Assembly: GCF_001422735.1 (NCBI RefSeq)
Contig: NZ_LMLZ01000022.1
Coordinates: 423,666-487,665 of the forward strand
Reading direction: 5' to 3'
From: Acidovorax sp. Leaf78
Lineage (GTDB): Bacteria > Pseudomonadota > Gammaproteobacteria > Burkholderiales > Burkholderiaceae_C
Length of the DNA: 64,000 bases
Under the pieces are notes generated by a model. It was given only the letters and a program-made list of their open reading frames with translations, did not search any database and was not told where the DNA came from. The position numbers were made by a program, and so were the translations under genes. Each line of letters opens with the position of its first letter. Position 1 is the first letter of the stretch. Of this stretch, positions 26,446 to 34,737 are shown piece by piece.

Positions 26446-27051
26446 TTACTTGGCCGGTGCAGCGGCGGGCGCTGGCTTGCCTGAGGCGTCACCATGGTGG
26501 TGGCGGTCGCCGCCCTTGCCGTGGCGGCGGCCTTCACCGTCGCCGTGCGGGCCGCCGCGGTGGTGGCGGCTGGCTTGTGCATCGAAGGTCTTTTGCTGTT
26601 CGGGCGTCAGCGTGGTGTAGAAGGCCTTGGTCGCCTCGCCACGGCGGTCGGCCTCGGCGGCATGCTGGGCGCGCAGGGCCCGCATGCGGTCGATGCGCTC
26701 GGGCGTCGTCAGCTTGTCCATGTCCTTGCGGTCCAGGCGTGCGGTGCGCTCGCCGGGTTGCAGGGCCGTGGTGAAGGTGGTCCAGCCCGATTCCTGTGCA
26801 GGCGTCAGCTTGAGCTGGTCCTTCAAGGCGGCCATGCGTTTTGCCTGGTGGGCCTGACGGGCCTGGTGGCGTTCGTGGTGGTCCCGGCGCGGCTCGCCGG
26901 CTTGGCGGGTCTGGCGGGCTTCAGGGGCGGTGGCGCTGGTGGCCGACGGGGCGGTTGCAGGGCTGGCAGGTGCCTGTTGCGCCAGAGCGGGCAGGGCCAG
27001 GGCAGCCAGAACAGCGGTGGCAACAAAGCGGCGTGGAAGTTGGAAAGCCAT
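26446..27051 (-). CDS. Spy/CpxP-like LTXXQ-motif periplasmic protein
   Basis: 201 residues with a signal peptide (MAFQLPRRFVATAVLAALAL, cut near ALAQQ). The mature part is alanine/histidine/arginine-rich, with two LTXXQ motifs typical of the Spy/CpxP chaperone family: LKLTPAQESGW near residue 90 and TTLTPEQQKTFD near 160. The tail is His/Gly-rich (RHHRGGPHGDGEGRRHGKGG), which might bind metal. AAGGA lies 8 bases before the ATG. Spy-like proteins help folding in the periplasm under envelope stress; no neighbour regulator is seen. Confidence 0.85.
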   Translation of the reverse strand: MAFQLPRRFVATAVLAALALPALAQQAPASPATAPSATSATAPEARQTRQAGEPRRDHHERHQARQAHQAKRMAALKDQLKLTPAQESGWTTFTTALQPGERTARLDRKDMDKLTTPERIDRMRALRAQHAAEADRRGEATKAFYTTLTPEQQKTFDAQASRHHRGGPHGDGEGRRHGKGGDRHHHGDASGKPAPAAAPAK

Positions 27052-27210
27052 GGTGTGAGTCCTTTCACAGGGGGTTGGTATCCGCTGCACCCAGGCTGGT
27101 CAGCGGTTGAGAGTCAGTGTCCGCCCGCCATGTATCGCCGCCGTGCCCACTGGGTGAGGCTGTGTAAAGTTGTGACAAGAAGCTCCGTACGCGGAGCGGG
27201 TTTTGAGGTG

Positions 27211-27265
27211 TTATCAGCCTCTACCGCCTGTCTATCCAGCGCTGGCAGCTATTGAATTTGTAGCG
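27211..27265 (-). repeat. Dispersed repeat family A, full copy
   Basis: Minus-strand sequence begins GCTACAAATTCAATAGCTGC, continues CAGCGCTGGATAGACAGGCG and ends GTAGAGGCTGATAA. It lies in the gap before rdgC, about 125 bp from its start. Confidence 0.8.
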
Positions 27266-27390
27266 GTGCTGCGTGTGGATGTTGCGAAGCCTGCGGTGCG
27301 GCGCGAGACCGGCGCCCACAGCCCCGACAATGGCGGATTCGCCGTTTGCCCGTTGTTCGCTCAACGCCTAGAAGAGAAGAAGGTTGTCCC

Positions 27391-28467
27391 GTGTTCAAGA
27401 ACATGATCGTGTACCGCATTGCCCCCCAATGGCAGGTGGAGTTGACCCAGGTCGAGGAAGCGCTGGCCAAGGCGCCTTTCATGGAGTGCGGCGCCACGCA
27501 GGAAAAGTCGCTGGGCTGGGTGCCCCCGCGCGGCGACGCCCACGGCCCGCTGGCCGAATCGGTCGGGGGCCAGTGGATCCTGCGTTTCATGGTCGAGTCC
27601 AAGGTGCTGCCCGGCAGCGTGCTGGCGCGCAGGGTGAAGGAAAAGGCCGAGCGCATCGAGCAGGAAACCGGCCGCAAGCCCGGCAAGAAGGAAAGCAAGG
27701 AGCTCAAGGACGAGGCCAAGCTCGACCTGCTGCCCATGGCCTTCACCAAGCAGGGCTCGATGTGGATCTGGATCGACACGGCGTCCCGCCTGCTGGTGCT
27801 CGACACCTCCAGCCAGGGCCGCGCCGATGAGGTGGTCACGCTGCTGGTCGAGTCGCTGCCCGGCCTGTCGGTGTCGCTCATCAACACCCAGACCAGCCCG
27901 CAGGCGGCCATGTCCCACTGGCTCAAGGAGCAGGAGCCACCCGTGGGCTTCACCGTGGACCGCGAGTGCGAGCTCAAAAGCGCCAGCGAAGAAAAGTCCG
28001 TGGTGCGCTACGCCCGCCACGCGCTCGACATCGAAGAGGTGCAGGCCCATATCGACGCCGGCAAGCTGCCCACCAAGCTCGCGATGACCTGGGACGACCG
28101 CGTGTCGTTCATGCTCACCGAGGGCTTCCAGATCAAGAAGGTGTCGTTCCTCGACACGGTGTTCGAGGGCACCAAGGCCGACGGCGGCGGCTTCGATACC
28201 GACGTGGCGATTGCCACGGGCGAGCTGGTGAAACTGATCCCCGACCTGATCGAGGCGCTGGGGGGCGAGGCAGAGAGCGGCGTGGCCAGCGCTGCGCAGG
28301 CGGTGGCGGCGGGTGGTGACAGCGCTCCGTCATCAGCCCCGGGTTCCGGCTCCGGCCTGGCTGCGGCCGCGCCAGCGCCACCCAAAGGCAAGGACGTGGC
28401 GAGCCGCTCGATCACCGGGCCGGCCACGGCGCCGGTGGACACGGACCCGGAAGCGGCGCCGTTCTGA
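27391..28467 (+). CDS. rdgC: Recombination-associated protein RdgC
   Basis: Ring-forming double-strand DNA binding protein that restrains RecA; linked to replication and recombination. 358 residues, longer than the ~300-residue E. coli protein because of an alanine/proline-rich tail after about 300 (SAPSSAPGSGSGLAAAAPAP). Conserved segments: FKNMIVYRI at the start, EKSLGWVPPRG, QWILRFMVESKVLPGSVL, LDLLPMAFTK, LVLDTSSQGRADEVVTLL and LAMTWDDRVSFMLTEGFQIK. The start is GTG 27391 with AAGAAGG 7 bases upstream, as RdgC proteins begin MFKN. It is near the candidate origin. Confidence 0.95.
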   Translation: MFKNMIVYRIAPQWQVELTQVEEALAKAPFMECGATQEKSLGWVPPRGDAHGPLAESVGGQWILRFMVESKVLPGSVLARRVKEKAERIEQETGRKPGKKESKELKDEAKLDLLPMAFTKQGSMWIWIDTASRLLVLDTSSQGRADEVVTLLVESLPGLSVSLINTQTSPQAAMSHWLKEQEPPVGFTVDRECELKSASEEKSVVRYARHALDIEEVQAHIDAGKLPTKLAMTWDDRVSFMLTEGFQIKKVSFLDTVFEGTKADGGGFDTDVAIATGELVKLIPDLIEALGGEAESGVASAAQAVAAGGDSAPSSAPGSGSGLAAAAPAPPKGKDVASRSITGPATAPVDTDPEAAPF

Positions 28468-28474
28468 CGACCCT

Positions 28475-28538
28475 CGCCAGAGCCGAGTTCAACACCGGAG
28501 AGGCGCTCTCAACGCCCGGTGAACTGCGGGCTCTGGCG
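28475..28538. terminator. Inverted repeat between convergent rdgC and enoyl-CoA hydratase genes
   Basis: CGCCAGAGCC-GTTCA-ACCGG on the left pairs with CCGGTGAAC-GGGCTCTGGCG on the right with small bulges. It spans the gap and the last codons of the hydratase gene. It has no T-run but would stall transcripts from both sides. Confidence 0.45.
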
Positions 28539-29315
28539 CGCATGGAACGCCTCGACCCCTGCCTTGAAGTCCTGCGTGCCCGCGCACTGCACGAACGCTG
28601 CGGCCTCGGCCGCCAGTTGCTCGGGCAGGCTGCGGTCCATTGAATCGCGCATCAGCCGCTTCATCGCGCCGTAGGCCAGCGTGGGGCCGCTGGCAAAGCG
28701 TGCGGCCAGGGCGGCGGTGGCCGCGTCCAGGTCCGCCGCTGGCACCACGCGGTTGACAAGGCCCAGGCGCAGGGCGTCCTCGGCCGTGAAGGCGTCGCCC
28801 AGCAGGGCGATCTCCAGCGCCTTGCGCACACCCACCAGCCGCGGCAGCGCCCACGATGCGCCCACGTCGCAACTGGTGCCCAGGTTGATGTAGGCCAGGT
28901 TGAAGCGCGTGCCCTCGGCCACCAGCACGTAGTCGGCCATCAGCAGCAGGCTCAGGCCCGCGCCCGCGGCCACGCCGTGCACCTGGGCGATGACGGGGGC
29001 GTTCATCTGTGCGAGCAGCGGCAACGCCTGGTTCAGCGGCGTGAGGATGTCGATGGCCCCCTGCACCGGCTGGGCCCGCAGCGTGGCCAGGTCGCCACCG
29101 GCCATGAAGCCCCGGCCGTTGCCGCGCAGCACCACGGCGCGCACGGTGGGGTCGGTGGCCAGCGCCTGCACAGCGGCCAGGAAGGCGTTGGCCATGGCCA
29201 CGTCGATGGCGTTGAGCGCGTCGGGCCGGTTCAGGCGCAGCGTGGCGATGGGCCCGTCGCGTTCCAGCAGCACGGGGGCGGCGGGGTCGGTAGGTTCGGT
29301 CACAGTGCTTTTCAT
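28509..29315 (-). CDS. Enoyl-CoA hydratase/isomerase family protein
   Basis: 268-residue crotonase-fold protein acting on acyl-CoA thioesters. Seen: IATLRLNRPDALNAIDVAMA near residue 24, the oxyanion-hole motif GFMAGGDLA near 69, QVHGVAAGAGLSLLLMADY near 112 and YINLGTSCDVGASWALPRLV near 142. The CDVG position carries Asp where PaaG-type isomerases have it, in place of the usual second Glu, so isomerase or ring-acting chemistry is as likely as hydration. It is divergent from a TetR regulator at 29510, a common arrangement in fatty-acid catabolism. Confidence 0.9.
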   Translation of the reverse strand: MKSTVTEPTDPAAPVLLERDGPIATLRLNRPDALNAIDVAMANAFLAAVQALATDPTVRAVVLRGNGRGFMAGGDLATLRAQPVQGAIDILTPLNQALPLLAQMNAPVIAQVHGVAAGAGLSLLLMADYVLVAEGTRFNLAYINLGTSCDVGASWALPRLVGVRKALEIALLGDAFTAEDALRLGLVNRVVPAADLDAATAALAARFASGPTLAYGAMKRLMRDSMDRSLPEQLAAEAAAFVQCAGTQDFKAGVEAFHARQSPQFTGR

Positions 29316-29350
29316 GGTCGATGTGTGTCTGGTGCCGGATGGCTGTGCGC

Positions 29351-29376
29351 TGATAGCTCCTGTTTTGATAGTGGCG
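29351..29376 (+). repeat. Dispersed repeat family A, partial copy
   Basis: TGATAGCTCCTGTTTTGATA matches the left part of the copy at 49420 (GCTCCTGTTTTGATAGCTGG), but the right half is missing. It lies in the divergent gap before the TetR gene. Confidence 0.5.
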
Positions 29377-29509
29377 GCGTGGCCGGCATGGGGCATCGGT
29401 GTTTTCCCCCGCCCGGGCGCCGCCGCCAGGGCCCTGCGGCACCATGGGCCTCCGTTGGCAGGCCATTGAGCAGGCGTCGACCACGCGCCGAACAGGCTTT
29501 AATACGCAC

Positions 29510-30367
29510 ATGACCAAGACGACCACTGCTGCTGCGACGACCCCAGCGCCCCGGCGGCGCCAAGGTGCTGCCGCTGCCCCTGCTGTCCCCGCCGTCCCTG
29601 CAGTGGCGGCCGCGCCGCGGGCCCCCGAGTCGCCCCGCGAGCGCCAGCGCGAGGCCAAGCGCAACGCCGTGCTGCAGGCGGCGGCGCAGCTGTTCAACGA
29701 GCGCGGCTTTCACGCCACCTCGCTCGACGACATCGCCGCACGCCTGAACGTGACCAAGCCCACGCTGTACTACTACGTGAAGAACAAGGACGAGATCCTG
29801 CTGCAGTGCGTGGGCCAGGGCCTGGCCATGATGCTGGAAGGCATCGACGCCTCGCGCGCAGCGGGCGGCCAGGCCGTTGACCAGCTCATCACCTGCATGC
29901 AGGTCTATGCACGCATCGTCACGCAGGACTTCGGCATGTGCCTCATCCGCGTCGGCGACGAGCAACTGCCACCCGAGGCCCGCAGAGAGCTGCGCCGCCT
30001 CAAGTCCGCCGTCGACCAGGAATTCCGCCGCCTGGTGGCCGAGGGCGTGGCAGAGGGCTCGCTCGCGCCGTGCGATCCGAAGATGACGGCGTTCGTCATC
30101 GCCGGCGCTCTGAGCTGGATCGGCCGCTGGTACCAGCCCGGCGGGCAGTACACGCCAGAGCAGGTGGCGGCGCAGTGCATCGGTACGTTGATGGGTGGGG
30201 TGGTGCGGCGGGTGGATGGCACGGGGATGGCACAAGCGCCACAGCCAGCGCGTGTGCATGCATCAGTGGTTGCATCTGAATCTTCAGCTTCCGCAGAGCC
30301 TGTGCGTAAACGCCGCGCGGTGTCTTCGGGGAAGGCGTCGATAAAAGTGAATGGGAAAAATAGCTGA
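29510..30367 (+). CDS. TetR/AcrR-family transcriptional regulator
   Basis: 285 residues. A low-complexity Ala/Pro N-terminus of about 45 residues precedes the TetR helix-turn-helix (RNAVLQAAAQLFNERGFHAT, then ARLNVTKPTLYYYVKNKDEI). The ligand domain shows CMQVYARIVTQDFGMCLIRV and ALSWIGRWYQPGGQYTPEQV, resembling regulators of fatty-acid or acyl-CoA genes. The tail after about 235 is poorly conserved and basic (KRRAVSSGKASIKVNGK). ATG 29510 is the likely start. It probably represses the divergent hydratase gene and itself. Confidence 0.9.
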   Translation: MTKTTTAAATTPAPRRRQGAAAAPAVPAVPAVAAAPRAPESPRERQREAKRNAVLQAAAQLFNERGFHATSLDDIAARLNVTKPTLYYYVKNKDEILLQCVGQGLAMMLEGIDASRAAGGQAVDQLITCMQVYARIVTQDFGMCLIRVGDEQLPPEARRELRRLKSAVDQEFRRLVAEGVAEGSLAPCDPKMTAFVIAGALSWIGRWYQPGGQYTPEQVAAQCIGTLMGGVVRRVDGTGMAQAPQPARVHASVVASESSASAEPVRKRRAVSSGKASIKVNGKNS

Positions 30368-30631
30368 CACGATTTTCGCACCTCAACTTCGAGTGCGGCA
30401 AGCATGACATCGGCAGTGCATGCCTCGTCAACAGGGCAGGCGGGAAGCAATCGAAGCTTAAGAACGCATGAGACCTCTCAAATGTCAGAACTATCGTTCT
30501 ATAGCTTCAACTAAAGGCCTGAAATGGATTGGTGCTTTAAGCAAAGCTTTATAACTTATTGTTTTTGAAAGAATTTTTAAGAAATTACGAATCCTTAAAG
30601 TTTTTCAATCGATGTCCAAACTTTAGAGAAT
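30368..30631. other. AT-rich gene-free stretch
   Basis: No convincing gene. From about 30480 to 30620 the DNA is markedly AT-rich (for example TTATTGTTTTTGAAAGAATT), unlike the flanking GC-rich genes, and it borders the lower-GC AlbA_2 gene. No attachment site or transposon end was recognised. Confidence 0.6.
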
Positions 30632-32260
30632 TTAGCGCTGGACAAGATGCCAACGTGCCCAACGGCGCTCACCGAGCAGCATAAGGTTGCCTTCTGTGCG
30701 CAGCTCGCGCAACAGTTCCCGCACAGCACTTTCGGGTAGTGACGGCAATACTTGCCGCAGCTCTGCCAGTGGCGCACCTTGGCCCTCCTGTTTGCTCAGA
30801 TGCTTGATCAGAAGCGCTTTATTCGTTTCGCGGTCCAAGCCTCGTTGGCGGGTGTGTGTTCCCTTGGATCCCAGAGATGCATACAACGCCTCGGACAAGA
30901 TGTACCGTGTGTTCTTTCCACGCCCTATCGATTCGACCGCGCCAGCTGCCACAAGGCTTGGCAAACGCTCTTTGAGCGATGTGCTCAGTTCTTTTTCCTG
31001 ATGCAGTCGCTCCAGCGCCAAATAGTCCAGTGTCGAAAAGGTGCGCAACGTCTCTTCGCCCAATCGTTCCATGAACCGCACAAACGCCGGATTGCGTACA
31101 CCGCCTTCCAATGTCAGACGTACCTCGTGCGCGGCCGTGCCTGCGAAGCTTGGCAAGGGCTTGCCCTGTCGCACAGCGCTTTCCATCATCAAGTTCATGC
31201 CCTGGCCTGAACGTTCGATAAGCCCGCAGCGTGCCAGAGCCTCTGCCAAGCGGCGATTGCGAGGATATTGCTGATCAATGATATTTTCCGGAGTGATGCC
31301 TGGAGGCAAACCGCCGGGGCTTACCACTTCCAATCGCTTGGCAAATTGCCGAATGAAGATAGATCCACCTAGACGGTAGTCGCGATGGGCGACCGCGTTC
31401 AATATGGCTTCGCGAACCGGTACTTCGGCGAACGTAGGCAGGTCCATGCGAAAGAAGTCGTCCTGGTAGCTCTGCCGGTCATTGCGCAGATTGATCTTTT
31501 TCCACAGATCGTCCTGCCAGGCGAAGAATCCAGCGCGATACTCTTCCCGGTCGGCCGCCGGGCCTGCGGCTTCAGACGACCGGTATTCGAATACGAGTTC
31601 CGCCTGAGCCAGCCAACGCGTCAGTCCTGCACGTGTGCCTAGCAGAACGAGCGCTGCGTAACTCACCTGATCGCCTTCCACCAACAGTTCGGCGTCGCGC
31701 AGAACCTGTAGGTCGCTCCTCTCGCGCTTGCGTGGATCATTGCTTTTTCTGGCCCAGCGATCGCGAAAAAGTGCGATGGATTCAGGCGACAGGTCGGCCA
31801 GCGTGGCGCCAGGACAAGGCTGCGCAGAAAAGTCTGGGCCAGTCTCGGCAAAGATATCGCGCAATTCTTGACTGCCCAATGCGGCAAGGTCATCACCGGC
31901 CCGTTTGAAGTAGCAGCCGTCGATTTCCCATGCCGTGCCTGGCAAGCGGGAAGGCACGTGCACGATGACTACACGCCCTTCGGGCAGGTGGAGTTCTTCG
32001 ACTGGAATGCGATGCCCCAATCGTTGGTGCAAACCTGCTTCCGTGCGCTCTGGTGCTTCGAAGGCCAACGAACCGACAATTCGTCGAGGTCGCTTGTCTG
32101 TCACGCCCAGCACCATGGTGCCGCCACCTTCGTTGGCCAGTGCAACGCAGTACTTCAGCAGCTTTTCAAAATCGTAGCGTTGCTTGGCCTCCTTGAACTC
32201 CAGGCGCTGGCCTTCGGGTTCAAGCAACCACTGTTGGAGTTGGGTGACGGACGTTGGCAT
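30632..32260 (-). CDS. Schlafen AlbA_2 domain protein with HATPase_c_4-like C-terminus
   Basis: 542 residues. The AlbA_2 domain covers about 5-125: EGQRLEFKEAKQRYDFEKLL, CVALANEGGGTMVLGVTD, VHVPSRLPGTAWEIDGCYF. A second part (about 270-400) has EAILNAVAHRDYRLGGSIFI, VVSPGGLPPGITPENI and GLIERSGQGMNLMMESA, as in ATP-binding helicase-like regulators. Two winged-helix segments close it. Proteins of this type are annotated as putative transcriptional regulators; several Schlafen-like bacterial proteins belong to defence systems, but no partner is seen. ATG 32260 chosen; TTG 32287 is possible. Composition is lower in GC than neighbours, suggesting acquisition. Confidence 0.88.
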   Translation of the reverse strand: MPTSVTQLQQWLLEPEGQRLEFKEAKQRYDFEKLLKYCVALANEGGGTMVLGVTDKRPRRIVGSLAFEAPERTEAGLHQRLGHRIPVEELHLPEGRVVIVHVPSRLPGTAWEIDGCYFKRAGDDLAALGSQELRDIFAETGPDFSAQPCPGATLADLSPESIALFRDRWARKSNDPRKRERSDLQVLRDAELLVEGDQVSYAALVLLGTRAGLTRWLAQAELVFEYRSSEAAGPAADREEYRAGFFAWQDDLWKKINLRNDRQSYQDDFFRMDLPTFAEVPVREAILNAVAHRDYRLGGSIFIRQFAKRLEVVSPGGLPPGITPENIIDQQYPRNRRLAEALARCGLIERSGQGMNLMMESAVRQGKPLPSFAGTAAHEVRLTLEGGVRNPAFVRFMERLGEETLRTFSTLDYLALERLHQEKELSTSLKERLPSLVAAGAVESIGRGKNTRYILSEALYASLGSKGTHTRQRGLDRETNKALLIKHLSKQEGQGAPLAELRQVLPSLPESAVRELLRELRTEGNLMLLGERRWARWHLVQR

Positions 32261-32437
32261 GACTGCAGTTGCGGACGATGGGCTCAAAGATTTCAGTAGC
32301 GCTGTCAGGCTTCGGGCCGAAGCATGCCGATTTATATCGGGTAGCAGTCCTTACGGTCCCAAGTCTAGCTTTGCGCACCGACCAAGGGCGCAACTGCCTG
32401 TTTCTCAAATATGACCTGGACGGGGCAGTCGGTCACA

Positions 32438-32926
32438 TCAACGCTCCGCCACCCTCGCCAGGTCATCCAGGATCGGACAATCTGGCCGCTCGTTCCCCTT
32501 GCAGCACGACACCAGCGTCTGCAGGCTGCGCTGCATCGCCTGCATCGAGGCAATGCGCTCGCTCAGGTCGTCGATGTGGGACTGGGCGATGCGCTTGACC
32601 TGGCTGCTCGCGCGGCTGCGGTCGTGCCACAGGGCGAGCAGTTCGGCGATCTCTTCCATCGAGAAGCCCAGGTCGCGGCTTCTGCGGATGAAGTGCAGGG
32701 TGTGCACGTCGGCCTCGGTGTACTGGCGGTAGCCGCTGTCGGTGCGGGCCACGGCGGCCAAGAGGCCCAGGGACTCGTAGTGGCGCACCATGCGGGCCGA
32801 GATGCCCGCGCTGCGGGCGGCCTCGCCGATGGTCAGGGGCCGGCCGTGGGGGATGGCTGCTTTGCCAGTGCCTTTGCTGCTGCTGTCCGCAAGGCCCGGG
32901 GCGCGGGGGGCGGTGGCGGCGCTCAT
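32438..32926 (-). CDS. cueR: Cu(I)-responsive MerR-family activator CueR
   Basis: 162 residues. After an N-terminal extension of about 28 residues the MerR domain appears: LTIGEAARSAGISARMVRHY, ESLGLLAAVARTDSGYRQY, FIRRSRDLGFSMEEIAELLA. The C-terminal metal loop is CCKGNERPDCPIL, whose two spaced cysteines match the Cu(I)/Ag(I) site of CueR. Its ATG overlaps the copZ stop (ATGA), so copZ and cueR form one unit. Promoters with 19-bp spacing lie before copZ (33215-33245) and before copA (34549-34579); both are the expected targets. Confidence 0.92.
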   Translation of the reverse strand: MSAATAPRAPGLADSSSKGTGKAAIPHGRPLTIGEAARSAGISARMVRHYESLGLLAAVARTDSGYRQYTEADVHTLHFIRRSRDLGFSMEEIAELLALWHDRSRASSQVKRIAQSHIDDLSERIASMQAMQRSLQTLVSCCKGNERPDCPILDDLARVAER

Positions 32927-33153
32927 GGCGCGACGGTATAGCCTTCTTCGGCGATGGCCGCGGCCAGGGCGGCGCGGGGCGTGGTGGCGTTGCCGACTTC
33001 CACGCGGCCGGTGCTGCGGTCGATGCGCACGGTGGCGCCGGGGTCGGCGGATTGCACGGCCTGCGTCACGGCGCGCTCGCAGTGGCCGCAGGTCATGCCC
33101 TGCACGTCAAAGAGCTGGGTGGCGGCGGCATAGGGGGTGTCGTTCGTGGTCAT
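32923..33153 (-). CDS. copZ: Copper chaperone, heavy-metal-associated domain
   Basis: 76-residue single HMA domain. The Cu(I) site is GMTCGHCERAV, with both cysteines present; the fold ends AAIAEEGYTVAP. Such chaperones carry Cu(I) to the CopA ATPase. It is first in the copZ-cueR unit, overlapping cueR by 4 bases, and the CueR-type promoter lies about 60 bp upstream. copA is encoded 1.6 kb away on the other strand. Confidence 0.92.
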   Translation of the reverse strand: MTTNDTPYAAATQLFDVQGMTCGHCERAVTQAVQSADPGATVRIDRSTGRVEVGNATTPRAALAAAIAEEGYTVAP

Positions 33154-33214
33154 GGTGGCTCCTGGAAGTCCTGTGGGGGTGGTCCGACGGGTATCGGTAA
33201 GGTGTCAGGACGCC

Positions 33215-33245
33215 AGCGTAAACCTTCACACGATGGCAAGGTCAA
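33215..33245 (-). promoter_or_regulatory. CueR-type promoter of copZ-cueR
   Basis: On the minus strand, TTGACC (33245-33240) and TACGCT (33220-33215) are separated by 19 bp. The spacer contains the half-dyad CCTTGCCATCGTGTGAAGG. A 19-bp spacer is typical of promoters twisted by MerR-family activators. Confidence 0.8.
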
Positions 33246-33303
33246 GGCCCATGCAACGACCCCACGGCCTGTGGGCAGGCCCGGCGCGGCTGTGCGGACT
33301 GTC

Positions 33304-33359
33304 TGCTATTAAAAATATAGCTGCCAGCGCGCTTCCATCCAGCGGTAGGGGCTTTTTTT
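33304..33359 (+). repeat. Dispersed repeat family A, full copy
   Basis: TGCTATTAAAAATATAGCTG followed by CCAGCGCGCTTCCATCCAGC and GGTAGGGGCTTTTTTTG. It ends in a T-run and lies between the copZ promoter and the end of the flavoprotein gene. Confidence 0.8.
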
Positions 33360-33370
33360 GCTCGAACGAA

Positions 33371-34480
33371 CTACTTGGGCCGGGGGCGGCGCACGCCGGC
33401 GTCGGGCTGCACCAGGCGGCCTGCGCGCAGTTCGGTGATGGCCACGGACAGCGCCTCGGCCGCGCCGCGCACTTCCGCCTGCATGGCGGTGTCGCGGTCC
33501 AGCACCTCGTGGCTTTGGGCGTAGCTTTCGTAGTAGCCGATGTAGCGGTCCAGGCGTGCCTTGGGGCCTGCGTCGATGAAGCCCATCCAGTCGAGCCAGT
33601 CCGACAGGCCCCGGCGCGTCATCTCGATGCCGGCCACGTCGCCGTGCACGGCCAGCGCGTAGGCGCGGCCGGCCAGGTGCTTGGGGTAGTCCCAGCCTGC
33701 CAGCTCCAGCGCCTTGGCCTCGGTGGCCTTCTTGCCGTGGGTGGTGGTGGGGTCGGGGTTGCCGCCGTCGGCGCAGACCAGGCGGTCGATCATGAGCTTG
33801 AGCGGGCTTGGGGCCTGGTACCAGTACACAGGGGTGATGATCATCACGCCGTGCGCGGCGGTGAAGCGTTCGTAGATCTCGTTCATCCAGTCGCCGGTCT
33901 GGCGCTCGGCATGGTTGGGGTAGCAGCTGCACGGAAAGTGGCACAGCGGCATGGCGGTGGACACGCAGCCCTTGCACGGATGGATGTGGCGCCCGTAGTC
34001 GGAGGTGACGCGGCTCAGGTCGAGCAGGTCGACTTCGATCTGCGCGCCCGCCAGCACGTCGCGCGCCATGTTCAGCATGCGCCAGCTCTTGGAGATCTCG
34101 CCGGGGCAGGTGCCGTCGTTGCGGGCCGATCCGCACACCAGCAGCGCGCGCGATGGTGATGCCTTGTCGGCCCAGCGGGTGCGGGCGGCGTCGATGCGCT
34201 CCTTGGCCTCGATCCAATCCACCGACAGGTCGTAGTCCGGGTCGGCATAGCCCGGGCCGGCCTTGCGGGTGCGCGGGGCCTTGCGGCCTTCGTCGTAGTT
34301 GCGCCAGGCGATGGCCTCGATGCGGTCGAGCGCGTCGGGGGCTTCGTCGGCAAAACGCGGGTCGCGAAAGTCCTGCAGAAACCGCTCGCGGAATTCGGCG
34401 CGCTCCAGCGGGGGCGGGGCCTGGCCGGTGCGGGGTTGCGGGGGCGTGGTGTTTTGGGTGGGTGTGGGGCCGGTCGTCAT
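33371..34480 (-). CDS. Flavodoxin-family (NAD(P)H-dependent FMN reductase-like) protein
   Basis: 369 residues. An N-terminal part of about 115 residues (EFRERFLQDFRDPRFADEAP, AIAWRNYDEGRKAPRTRKAG) precedes a flavodoxin-like domain: ALLVCGSARNDGTCPGEISK, then YGRHIHPCKGCVSTAMPLCH, MIITPVYWYQAPSPLKLMID and YALAVHGDVAGIEMTRRGL. It belongs with NADPH-dependent FMN reductase-like oxidoreductases; the CKGC and CHFPC cysteines are notable. ATG 34480 chosen, with an in-frame opening to 34747 that would run across the copA promoter. It lies between the two copper promoters; whether copper controls it is unknown. Confidence 0.85.
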   Translation of the reverse strand: MTTGPTPTQNTTPPQPRTGQAPPPLERAEFRERFLQDFRDPRFADEAPDALDRIEAIAWRNYDEGRKAPRTRKAGPGYADPDYDLSVDWIEAKERIDAARTRWADKASPSRALLVCGSARNDGTCPGEISKSWRMLNMARDVLAGAQIEVDLLDLSRVTSDYGRHIHPCKGCVSTAMPLCHFPCSCYPNHAERQTGDWMNEIYERFTAAHGVMIITPVYWYQAPSPLKLMIDRLVCADGGNPDPTTTHGKKATEAKALELAGWDYPKHLAGRAYALAVHGDVAGIEMTRRGLSDWLDWMGFIDAGPKARLDRYIGYYESYAQSHEVLDRDTAMQAEVRGAAEALSVAITELRAGRLVQPDAGVRRPRPK

Positions 34481-34548
34481 GCGGCCATTGAGCGCTGCAG
34501 GGCAAGGCGGTGCTATCGGACAACATGCCGTGAAGGACTCGGAGCCGC

Positions 34549-34579
34549 TTGACCTTGCCATCATGTCAAGGTGTACGGT
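34549..34579 (+). promoter_or_regulatory. CueR-type promoter of copA
   Basis: TTGACC (34549-34554), a 19-bp spacer and TACGGT (34574-34579). The spacer holds the dyad ACCTTG-CC-ATCATG-T-CAAGGT, nearly the same as the element before copZ. It lies about 160 bp before the copA ATG. Confidence 0.82.
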
Positions 34580-34589
34580 AGAGCAATGC

Positions 34590-34672
34590 ACCCCCTGAGA
34601 TGCTGCATCTTCCCCCTCTCCTTCGGGAAGGGGACGCACCCGGTGGCCCGGCAAAGCTGGTTCCATGGGTGC
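34590..34672 (+). repeat. Dispersed repeat family B, copy in the copA leader
   Basis: Contains ACCCCCTGAGATGCTGCATC, then TTCCCCCTCTCCTTCGGGAA with GGGGACGCACCC and GGCAAAGCTGGTTCCATGG. It falls between the CueR promoter and the copA start and includes a CCCC(T)TC-GGGAAGGGG hairpin. Confidence 0.75.
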
Positions 34673-34737
34673 ACTGGCATCGGCCGCGCTGGTGCGTTGG
34701 CGGGGGGCGACATACGCAACCCAGAACTCATAAATAC

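Noticed and set aside
34600..34737. N-terminal extension of CopA
   Set aside because: This stretch is largely repeat family B and is not CopA-like; the HMA domain begins shortly after the ATG at 34738.
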